Part shown: one piece after another, positions 17,474 through 23,860 of the stretch
How positions within the stretch are numbered: position 1 is the first letter of the stretch
Layout of the letters: each line of letters opens with the position of its first letter
Assembly: GCA_019638485.1 (NCBI GenBank)
Contig: JAHBTP010000002.1
Location: 186,001-250,000 of the forward strand
Length of the DNA: 64,000 bases
From: Ferruginibacter sp.
GTDB lineage: Bacteria > Bacteroidota > Bacteroidia > Chitinophagales > Chitinophagaceae
Direction of reading: 5' to 3'
Notes under the pieces: model-generated
Seen by the model: the letters and a program-made list of their open reading frames with translations, nothing else
What the model was told of the DNA's origin: nothing
Databases searched by the model: none
Position numbers and translations under genes: made by a program

Positions 17474-17875
17474 ATGAACAATCACCATAAGTATATGTCT
17501 CGTTGCCACGAGTTAGCAGAAGTTTCAAAAAAAGAAGGAGAGAGCGCAGTTGGGTGTGTAATTGTTAAGAAGGGAAAGATAATAGGTGAAGGAACTGAAA
17601 AGAGTAAACAATTAAAGGATATTACCCGTCATGCAGAAGTGGTTGCTATTTTAGATGCACTAAGGAACAATCATGATCTTTCTCAGGCTATACTTTATAC
17701 CAATGTTGAACCGTGCATTTTATGTTCGTATGCAATACGACATTATAAAATAGGTGAAGTGGTTTTTGAAAAGCATTGCGGAGAATTGGGAGGAACTGCA
17801 CCCTCGTTCCATTTATTGACTAATCAAAATATAAAATCATGGGGAGTTCCTCCTGTTGTTACCATAATTGATTAG
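17474..17875 (+). CDS. Nucleoside/cytidine deaminase-family zinc enzyme
   Basis: The 133-residue protein has the CDA-fold zinc site: HAE (His53 and Glu55 in TRHAEVVAILDAL) and PCILC (Cys81 and Cys84 in NVEPCILCSYAIRH). The order and spacing fit the dCMP/guanine/tRNA-adenosine deaminase superfamily. The chain is shorter than typical TadA and lacks clear tRNA-binding features, so a free base or nucleoside is the more likely substrate. That is inference. It is the last gene of the cluster and converges with the transglutaminase remnant six bases away. Confidence 0.82.
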   Translation: MNNHHKYMSRCHELAEVSKKEGESAVGCVIVKKGKIIGEGTEKSKQLKDITRHAEVVAILDALRNNHDLSQAILYTNVEPCILCSYAIRHYKIGEVVFEKHCGELGGTAPSFHLLTNQNIKSWGVPPVVTIID

Positions 17876-17881
17876 AATGGT

Positions 17882-18217
17882 TTATTTAATTTCTTCAGGC
17901 CTTTTATAGAACAATTCATGGCAATTTTTTGAATTATGCATTGCAGAAATAACACTATCTAACGGTTTTGTATATACGTTTGGATAATCTATTTCACCAA
18001 GTGAAGTGCTAATCGGATAAGCAAGTTTTTCTGTTTCAATTGAAAATTCAGCATCAACTCCCGGTTTGTTACCTCTCGGATCTACTCTAAACCATCCAAT
18101 ATCTTCTAAATAAATAGCATTTAGTCCGTGTAAAGCATATCCCGATTCAATAGTTCCCTTTCGTAAAACACCCGGCAGTTTTGCGTAGTGCTGGATTTCA
18201 GGGCGCAAAACTGTCAA
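17882..18217 (-). pseudogene. Transglutaminase-like protein, C-terminal fragment (gene broken by island)
   Basis: The readable frame (~110 codons) contains the C-terminal half of a transglutaminase-like cysteine protease-fold protein: GYALHGLNAIYLEDIGWFRVDPRGNKPGVDAEF, with the catalytic His (HGLNA) and Asp (VDPRGN), and a tail with DYPNVYTKPLDSVISAM. The part expected to carry the catalytic Cys is absent. Homology seems to begin near PGVLRKG, about base 18175. The first ~14 residues are encoded by an inverted repeat at the island boundary. A stop codon lies five codons upstream of the TTG. The head of the same gene is at 22108-22311. Confidence 0.75.
18176..18213. repeat. 10-bp perfect inverted repeat at the island's left boundary
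   Basis: CAGTTTTGCG (18176-18185) and CGCAAAACTG (18204-18213) are perfect complements separated by 18 bases. The repeat sits where the transglutaminase homology ends. The shape resembles the folded recombination sites of gene cassettes (attC-like), though no integrase gene is in the window. Confidence 0.6.
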
Positions 18218-18303
18218 CCCAATTACTGTTCACAAAAACCTTAAAAATTATTTGGTTTTAAGCGCAGTTCATGTTAGTGGTTCGGTGTTCTTTTTCGTCC
18301 GTT

Positions 18304-18330
18304 GGTTTGGTCGTGTAATGGGGCAAACAC
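18304..18330 (+). repeat. Left copy of a degenerate direct repeat flanking the restriction-modification operon
   Basis: The segment begins GGTTTGG, contains TCGTGT, and ends GGGGCAAACAC. The same three blocks in the same order and orientation occur at 22074-22100. The operon of five genes lies exactly between the copies, 3,770 bases apart. Confidence 0.55.
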
Positions 18331-18438
18331 ATGCTGCCGCCAAGTTTGGGTTTTAGCGTGGGCTGTGGAGGTTTGGAAAATGTGTATGACTACGAAGCGT
18401 TGACAGGTGATCGCCTCTTAATATCATATTTGGAAAAC

Positions 18439-19317
18439 TCATAGTATTAATTCATTTCCATATTCTTCTTTTGGCTCTTCTACTAAGAATAATTCAAGTT
18501 CTTTTTTGTTGTTGAAACCCCCAATTTTTTGTCTGTAAGTAGCTGCTGTTTTTTGGTTTTCAATTTCAAGTTTTCTGTTTTTGCTAATTTTCAAAAATTC
18601 TTCTTCTTGGTCAATTCCTAAAAATCGTCTGTTTGCCAAATTTGCTGCAATTCCTGTTGTTGAACTGCCTGCAAATGGATCTAGAATCCAAGCGTTTGGC
18701 TTTGTTGAAGCCAAAATAAGTCGTGTTAAAACTGACAAAGGTTTTTGTGTTGGATGTTTGCCACAAGCCTTTTCCCAAGGTGCAATTGCCGGTAATTTCC
18801 AAACATCTTTCATCTGTTTGTCGCCATTCAGTTGCTTCATTAATTCATAGTTGAAATAATGAGGAACTTTTCCAGATTTTCTTGCCCAAATAATTTGTTC
18901 GGTTGAATAGGTAAAATATCTACACGAAAAATTAGGAGGTGGATTTGTCTTTTCCCAAGTAACTATGTTCAAAATCTTAAATCCTAATTCTGTCAAGATT
19001 TGACCAACCGAAAAAATATTGTGCATGGTGCCGCTTATCCAAATTGTTGCATCATCTTTCATTTTGTCACAAACCAGCGAAAGCCATTTGCGATTGAAGT
19101 TGTTGATAAATTCAAAACCTTCTGATTTGTCCCATTTTCCTTTGTTTACACTAACAATTTGTCCATTTTGGATTGATAACCCGTTGTTTGATAAAAAATA
19201 GGGTGGGTCGGCAAAAACCATATCAAACTTATGTTCAAATTGAGGCAATAACTCCATTGTATCTCCTTTGAGAAGATAGAAGTTTTTGTCGTCAGATTTG
19301 AAATAAGGTACAAGCAT
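18439..19317 (-). CDS. Adenine-specific DNA methyltransferase, DpnA-like (beta class)
   Basis: The 292-residue protein has motif IV DPPY (residues 37-40, FADPPYFLSNNG) near the N-terminus and the SAM-binding motif DPFAGSSTTG near residue 213-222. That is the beta-class order. The block HPTQKPLSVLTRLI precedes it, as usual. Within DpnII systems this corresponds to the second methylase, DpnA, which can methylate GATC in single-stranded DNA. It is the last gene of the operon and abuts the 184-residue unknown gene with no gap. Confidence 0.9.
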   Translation of the reverse strand: MLVPYFKSDDKNFYLLKGDTMELLPQFEHKFDMVFADPPYFLSNNGLSIQNGQIVSVNKGKWDKSEGFEFINNFNRKWLSLVCDKMKDDATIWISGTMHNIFSVGQILTELGFKILNIVTWEKTNPPPNFSCRYFTYSTEQIIWARKSGKVPHYFNYELMKQLNGDKQMKDVWKLPAIAPWEKACGKHPTQKPLSVLTRLILASTKPNAWILDPFAGSSTTGIAANLANRRFLGIDQEEEFLKISKNRKLEIENQKTAATYRQKIGGFNNKKELELFLVEEPKEEYGNELIL

Positions 19318-19872
19318 TTATCTTCTAGTATGTGTTGCTACTGCAACTATTTTGTATATGTCCTTATGTTCTTCAAGTGCTTTCAATAGATTTCTGAACA
19401 TATATGCAGTAGATAAGTTTGTTTTTTCTTGTATCATTAAGAGTTTAGCAATTAGATATAAAAACTTAATGCTATATTCTCCTTTGTTTGCTAGTCCTGG
19501 ATACTTCCCTGCTTCAAGATTTGCTTCATTCTTTAACAGTTCTACATCCAATAAAGTGCTTCTCTCTGAATCAGACTTCAATGGTTTAATGTGATTATCC
19601 CATTGGTGAATTAAAAAGGTTAGAAACTTTTTAGTTTCGACACTATTATAGTTCATTTTTAAAATTGCATCAACTGCCCAATGTATGTGCTTGGGGGTTC
19701 TTATTCTCGACCACCCTGATTTACTTGAACTATCTTTTTGTCTGTATCGAAGCAATAAATCAAAATCAGATAAAGTTCCTTGATAAACTCCAAGAAAATA
19801 GGTGTCATTAATTTCTATCGTAACCAAAGGTTCCGTCCCTTTGACCCTCATATGTGGTAATTTTTTCACCAT
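19318..19872 (-). CDS. Unrecognised protein encoded inside the DpnII-type operon
   Basis: The 184-residue protein matches no family I can name. It is rich in Lys, Leu and aromatic residues, begins MVKKLPHMRVKGTEPLVTIEIND, then has a beta-like stretch, a basic segment (YRQKDSSSKSGWSRIRTPKHIHWAVDAI) and a mostly helical C-terminal half. No signal peptide, membrane helix or zinc motif is visible. Its start overlaps the restriction endonuclease gene by 7 bases and its stop abuts the DpnA-like gene. It must therefore be translated with them and is likely to be functionally linked, for example as a modifier, a specificity factor or an added defence protein. Confidence 0.7.
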   Translation of the reverse strand: MVKKLPHMRVKGTEPLVTIEINDTYFLGVYQGTLSDFDLLLRYRQKDSSSKSGWSRIRTPKHIHWAVDAILKMNYNSVETKKFLTFLIHQWDNHIKPLKSDSERSTLLDVELLKNEANLEAGKYPGLANKGEYSIKFLYLIAKLLMIQEKTNLSTAYMFRNLLKALEEHKDIYKIVAVATHTRR

Positions 19873-20708
19873 TCGCTTATTACATTTTCTGCTTTTATTT
19901 TTTCAATAAAGTTCTTTAAGGTAGTAAGGTTATATATACTCGGAATAATGTTGTATGCTTCTTCCAATTTGTTCTTTGCAGATAGCCAGCCTTGTCCGTC
20001 TGTTATCCAAACAAACTCGTAATTTTTGTATTGGTTGATTTTAGGCGCAACATCAGAATATGATCTTGCTGTTTCATTTAGTTTAGAGCCACCTCCATTG
20101 TAGAAGTTGGTTTCAATCAGATACGTTTTCTTTTTTGTTTTAATTACGAAATCAAAGCGTTTCACGTCAGCACCTAAACTCAATATTTCGGGAAACGCTG
20201 TATTGCTTACTTCCTTTTTATAAAAGACTTTGGCTTTGTCAAAGAATAGTGAAACTGCTTTTGACATATTATCACCACCTCTGTTTTTTCTTGTATTTGT
20301 ATCTAGCCCTGCCTCAACTCCAAATACATAATCAACAAGATTTTTAATGTCTTTATTTTGAAATAAGTTTACTAAACCCGTATCCTCAATAAATTCAATT
20401 ATTGTTTCAAATGAGCCAAAGTAAGTTTCAACTAAAACAATATTTCCAGCACGATTGAATGTTTTCTTTTTATCCTTTTTCCTAACGGCAATCAAAATAT
20501 CCAAAACTTCAAAGGCTTTAGGATTTTCTTCGTAAAGTTCTTTTACTGCTGCTTTTATATCTGTCTTCCCAATTAGGTAATTGAGTTGGTTTAGCTTGAT
20601 TGCAATTTTGTTTACGTTGCCTTTAATTTTCTTGAAGTCTGTGAAATAGTCAAGAGTAGCGTTTGTTTCTGATAATTGCGATAAGAAGATTTTAAATTGC
20701 TCTGACAT
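19866..20708 (-). CDS. Type II restriction endonuclease, DpnII family (GATC)
   Basis: The 280-residue protein matches the DpnII/MboI family. A helical N-terminal part (SEQFKIFLSQLSETNATLDYF) is followed by YVFGVEAGLDTNTRKNRGGDNM and a catalytic core, KRFDFVIKTKKKTYLIETNFYNGGG, then SKLNETARSYSDV and FVWITDGQGW. The Asp of RFDFVI and the Glu of LIETNFY are candidate metal ligands of the PD-(D/E)xK fold. By family it cleaves unmethylated GATC. The start overlaps the DpnM-like gene by 17 bases and its end overlaps the unknown gene by 7, indicating one operon. Confidence 0.92.
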   Translation of the reverse strand: MSEQFKIFLSQLSETNATLDYFTDFKKIKGNVNKIAIKLNQLNYLIGKTDIKAAVKELYEENPKAFEVLDILIAVRKKDKKKTFNRAGNIVLVETYFGSFETIIEFIEDTGLVNLFQNKDIKNLVDYVFGVEAGLDTNTRKNRGGDNMSKAVSLFFDKAKVFYKKEVSNTAFPEILSLGADVKRFDFVIKTKKKTYLIETNFYNGGGSKLNETARSYSDVAPKINQYKNYEFVWITDGQGWLSAKNKLEEAYNIIPSIYNLTTLKNFIEKIKAENVISEW

Positions 20709-21609
20709 ATTCTTGACTCGTTGCTTGGTTTGTAATTAATAGCTCTTTCAATGTCCCCCTTTTTTCCGGATTAGCATTTATGCTTCTTCTTGCATCTACT
20801 CTTTGTATGTTGAAGTCAGAATATAAGTCGTCAAAAAAATTGTCATTTTTGCCCTTAACATCTGAATTACTCAGAATCCAAGTATGATTTAAAGCATCAA
20901 GTTTGTGGCAAAAGTCTCTTAGTCTGATTTGTTCTGCATCGTTAAACTTGTCTTTTGCATACGAATTGAAACTTGAGGTTTCACTTAATGGTTTGTAAGG
21001 CGGGTCGAAATAAAAAAGGGTGTTGTTGTCCGCATAATTCAGTGTTTCTACATAGTCGCCACATAGGATTTCCACTTTTTGCAACGCTTGGCTTACTGCC
21101 ATAATATTTCCTTTATCACAAATTGTTGGTCGCTTGTAGCTGCCTATTGGCACATTATATTCGTTTTTGCGGTTCACTCGGTAAAGTCCATTAAAGCAAG
21201 TACGATTAAGAAAAATAAACAAAGCGGCTTGTCTGCTTTGTTCTTCTTTTCTTGTATTATAAAGCTCTCTTTTTGAGTAGTAATATTCCTTTTTCTTTTC
21301 GTCTTTACCCTCAAGTCCGTGAAATTCGTTTTGTAAAATATGAAGAGTTGAAATAAGTTCTTTTGGTCTTGTAGCTATCGTTTTGTATGTATTTATTAAA
21401 TCCTCATTAATGTCGTTTATGACTGCTTTTTTGAGATTTTGAAAGTTGTTAAGCATCCAAAATAAAACAGCACCACTTCCAACAAATGGCTCTATGTATG
21501 TGAACTTTTTATTGGTGATCTCATAAGGTAATGACTTTTCTATTTCCGTTATGAGTTGGGTTTTCCCACCTGCCCATTTTAAAAATGGTTTTACTATTTT
21601 GTTTGTCAT
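20692..21609 (-). CDS. Dam/DpnM-like N6-adenine DNA methyltransferase (D12 class)
   Basis: The 305-residue protein begins with the D12-class motifs PFLKWAGGKTQLI (residues 8-20) and EPFVGSGAVLFWM (40-52, the FxGxG SAM site), and has the catalytic DPPY at about 199-202 (FYFDPPYKP). This alpha-class order is that of Dam and DpnM, which methylate adenine in GATC. It protects the host from the neighbouring nuclease. The end overlaps the nuclease start by 17 bases, and the start overlaps the regulator's stop by 4. Confidence 0.94.
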   Translation of the reverse strand: MTNKIVKPFLKWAGGKTQLITEIEKSLPYEITNKKFTYIEPFVGSGAVLFWMLNNFQNLKKAVINDINEDLINTYKTIATRPKELISTLHILQNEFHGLEGKDEKKKEYYYSKRELYNTRKEEQSRQAALFIFLNRTCFNGLYRVNRKNEYNVPIGSYKRPTICDKGNIMAVSQALQKVEILCGDYVETLNYADNNTLFYFDPPYKPLSETSSFNSYAKDKFNDAEQIRLRDFCHKLDALNHTWILSNSDVKGKNDNFFDDLYSDFNIQRVDARRSINANPEKRGTLKELLITNQATSQEYVRAI

Positions 21610-21896
21610 ATTAAAGTCTTTAAAATGGTTTTTGCTTTGTTTAATCCCTGCATTGCAAAAGGTTCATTTTCAATAGTGTCGAGTAATTTGTCACTAAGCC
21701 ATAGGGTAAGCAACTCTTCATCTGTTACATTGTAATAATTCGCAAGTTTGATTACTTGCTCTCTTGTTAATCGCCTTTCACCTCTTTCGATTTTGCTTAT
21801 TAAAGCCGTATCGATTTCTAAATATGCAGCAACTTGTCTAAGGAGTATATCCTTAGATTCTCTCATTGCTCTTATCTTTTCTCCAAGTGAGTTCAT
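21606..21896 (-). CDS. XRE-type helix-turn-helix regulator (restriction-modification control protein)
   Basis: The 96-residue protein has an HTH_3 domain: LGEKIRAMRESKDILLRQVAAYL, then IDTALISKIERGERRLTREQVIKLANYYNV (about residues 4-60), followed by a helical tail. As the first gene of the operon, overlapping the methyltransferase by 4 bases, it probably acts as a controller that delays nuclease expression. A perfect inverted repeat overlapping its own -7 box (21918-21933) is the likely operator. Confidence 0.88.
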   Translation of the reverse strand: MNSLGEKIRAMRESKDILLRQVAAYLEIDTALISKIERGERRLTREQVIKLANYYNVTDEELLTLWLSDKLLDTIENEPFAMQGLNKAKTILKTLI

Positions 21897-21917
21897 TGTA
21901 CAAAAATTGATTTGTCT

Positions 21918-21933
21918 ATTTGTGTCAAATTTA
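21918..21933 (-). promoter_or_regulatory. Promoter -7 box and operator candidate of the restriction-modification operon
   Basis: On the minus strand TAAATTTG (21933-21926) is a TAnnTTTG box 29 bases before the regulator's ATG. It is overlapped by the perfect inverted repeat ATTTG-TGT-CAAAT (21918-21930). An operator laid over the promoter suits autorepression by the HTH protein. No strong -33 box is visible. Confidence 0.5.
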
Positions 21934-22073
21934 ATAAAGATATTTGCTCGGATGTTACTTTGTTGTCGTTTAATTATTCACAGTCTTGTTACGTTTGGAA
22001 AATTCAAGCTCTTTTGTTTACCCACAGTTTTTCTTTTTTTAATTGTGTTTGTGAATGTTTCGTATTTCGCGAA

Positions 22074-22100
22074 GGTTTGGCTATCGTGTCGGGCAAAACC
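22074..22100 (+). repeat. Right copy of the direct repeat flanking the restriction-modification operon
   Basis: The segment begins GGTTTGG, contains TCGTGT, and ends GGGCAAAACC, matching the blocks at 18304-18330. Its two ends (GGTTTGG and CAAAACC) are also imperfect inverted repeats of each other, with a 13-base spacer. Just upstream lies the palindrome TTCGCGAA (22066-22073). Transglutaminase homology resumes within 40 bases to the right. Confidence 0.55.
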
Positions 22101-22107
22101 AAGTGTG

Positions 22108-22311
22108 CTAAAATGAGCAGCTAGTATCGAATGAATGTTGAATCTTATCTCGCACAAATTCAAAAGCAATTATTGCTCTTTCCTTTTTTGATGATGCCTT
22201 CGATTCAATTGTTCTGATTTCCTGCTTTATCGCCGTAGATGAAAAATCAATGACAGGAGGAATTTCTTTTAGATAATCTTCTAAATGTTCGGATGCTAAT
22301 TGCAACTTCAT
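22108..22311 (-). pseudogene. Transglutaminase-like protein, N-terminal fragment (gene broken by island)
   Basis: The frame encodes 67 residues beginning MKLQLASEHLEDYLKEIPPVID and ending in FVRDKIQHSFDT, then a few unrelated residues and a stop. The EFVRDKIQHSFD motif is the normal lead-in to the catalytic core of short bacterial transglutaminase-like proteins. The core itself is absent here, and the C-terminal half of the same family is found at 17882-18217 on the same strand. About 35-40 residues with the catalytic Cys are missing from both pieces. A TAnnTTTG promoter box precedes the fragment. Confidence 0.72.
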
Positions 22312-22341
22312 GGCAATAGTTTTTTACTCTACAACAATAAT

Positions 22342-22349
22342 CAAAGGTA
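22342..22349 (-). promoter_or_regulatory. -7 box of the broken transglutaminase gene
   Basis: On the minus strand TACCTTTG lies 30 bases upstream of the ATG at 22311. It suggests that the gene head kept its native promoter, which may now drive transcription towards the restriction-modification operon. Confidence 0.45.
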
Positions 22350-22521
22350 TTAAAATTGAATTCTTTTGCTCGTTAAAGGCTGCCGGATGAGATAGGGTTT
22401 CGTTATTCTTTAGTAAATTCGTAATGAGGTTAGGAATGATGAATAAACAGAAGTGGAAGTGCTGTTTTGCTGTTAGAATAAAACTTTCACTAACATCGTT
22501 CTCAACTTTTAAAAAGTTATA

Positions 22522-23037
22522 ATGAATAAGACAAAAGCTCTTTTTAAAGATTCTGAAAGTTTAATAATTTTTGGAATAATAATAGTGGTTACCATTTTGG
22601 TGGCAATTCTCATAAGGCGATATTTACAAAATAAAATTGCCAAGCGCTTATTAAGTGAGGGAGCAGATATAACCAGTTTCCTCTTTATACGAGATATTGT
22701 TACCTATACCATTTATTTGCTTGGATTTGGATGGGCCTTTTTATCGCTGCCTATTTCTTCATCTTACGCACATTCTCTTTTTGCGGGAGCGGGTGCCTCA
22801 ACCCTTATTTTAGGTTTCGCAGCTCAACAAGTGTTAAGCAATTTTATGTCGGGCGTATTTGTGATTTTAAAGCGACCCTTTAAAGTATCAGATGTAATAG
22901 AAATTTCGGGTAATAAAGGGGTGGTAAAGGAAATCAATTTACACGAAACCATATTAGAAAAAGACGACAAGACCAGGATTATTATTCCCAATTCACTTGT
23001 CTCAAATGCAGTTATTATCCATTACTATTCACCCTAA
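22522..23037 (+). CDS. Small MscS-type mechanosensitive channel protein
   Basis: The 171-residue protein has an N-terminal membrane helix (about 12-33), a second near 52-72, and the pore helix and beta domain of MscS: GAGASTLILGFAAQQVLSNFMSGVFVILKRPFKVSDVIEI, then GVVKEINLHETILEKDDKTRIIIPNSLVSNAVI. The Gly/Ala-rich pore helix fits the family. It is short: the C-terminal alpha/beta cage domain of E. coli MscS is missing, as in several minimal homologs. It probably relieves osmotic pressure at the inner membrane. Its stop overlaps the convergent esterase gene by 4 bases. Confidence 0.88.
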   Translation: MNKTKALFKDSESLIIFGIIIVVTILVAILIRRYLQNKIAKRLLSEGADITSFLFIRDIVTYTIYLLGFGWAFLSLPISSSYAHSLFAGAGASTLILGFAAQQVLSNFMSGVFVILKRPFKVSDVIEISGNKGVVKEINLHETILEKDDKTRIIIPNSLVSNAVIIHYYSP

Positions 23038-23765
23038 AATCTGTTTGTTAAATATACCGGTAGCATAGCTCTCCAGGTGGGCCAGTCATGTTTCCATTCC
23101 GGGCCCCATATATCTAAGGTATGAGGTATTCCCTTACGGTGAAGAATATCCGAAAATTTATGGGAAGCTCCCGGATCCTCATAGTCACCACTTCCTGTAA
23201 GGATATGAATATGATTACTGTTGCGAATGTGTTTCAAAAACCATTCATCTTCTAAATTAGGAACATAATGTGCGGGTGAATTAAAATATACCTGATCGTC
23301 AAAATAACCATCACTATATTCGGTAAGGTCATAAACCCCACTCATTGCAATGACTCCATTAATGATATCAGGTCGCTTTAAAAATAGGTTCATACTGTGT
23401 AATGCACCAAATGATGCACCACATAAAATAATAGGCGTATCTGCTGAAGTGTTTGTTCTTATAAATGGAACAACTTCATTAAATATGTAATCATTAAATT
23501 GATTGTGACGAATAGCTTTATGTTCACCCGCCAGTTGCTTATTTAACCAACTTTCGTTGTTAATACTATTTACCGAGAAAATGCGCACCTTGCCTGAATC
23601 AATGAAAGGAGCGAGGGTGTCAATAAGCTGGAATCGTTCGTATTCAAGATAATCAGCGGCAGCGGTGGGCACCAGTAATAATGCAAAGCCGTAATGACCA
23701 TAGGATACAATGGGCATATCTTTTCCTAATGCAGGACTGTACCAGCTAAAGCTACTTTTTTCCAT
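23034..23765 (-). CDS. Alpha/beta-hydrolase esterase (enterochelin-esterase/esterase D-like)
   Basis: The 243-residue protein has no signal peptide. It carries the nucleophile motif GASFG (ILCGASFGALHSMNLFL, about residues 112-118), preceded by the oxyanion region PIVSYGHYGFALLL, and followed by a likely acid in LTGSGDYEDPGASH and a C-terminal His in WKHDWPTW. This order is typical of the putative esterase family PF00756. The natural ester substrate is unknown. The gene converges on the MscS-like gene, and uvrB lies about 95 bases upstream on the same strand. Confidence 0.82.
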   Translation of the reverse strand: MEKSSFSWYSPALGKDMPIVSYGHYGFALLLVPTAAADYLEYERFQLIDTLAPFIDSGKVRIFSVNSINNESWLNKQLAGEHKAIRHNQFNDYIFNEVVPFIRTNTSADTPIILCGASFGALHSMNLFLKRPDIINGVIAMSGVYDLTEYSDGYFDDQVYFNSPAHYVPNLEDEWFLKHIRNSNHIHILTGSGDYEDPGASHKFSDILHRKGIPHTLDIWGPEWKHDWPTWRAMLPVYLTNRF

Positions 23766-23860
23766 ACTTTATACTCTTTTTAGTCAGGGTAGTAAATATA
23801 GGACAGTTTTCTTAATCTGAATTTTCTAATTATCAAAATTGGAATGTTGAAGAATGAGTG

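Noticed and set aside
18218..18438. tRNA or integrase gene as the island's insertion target
   Set aside because: No cloverleaf and no recombinase reading frame found on either strand; the target was the transglutaminase gene.
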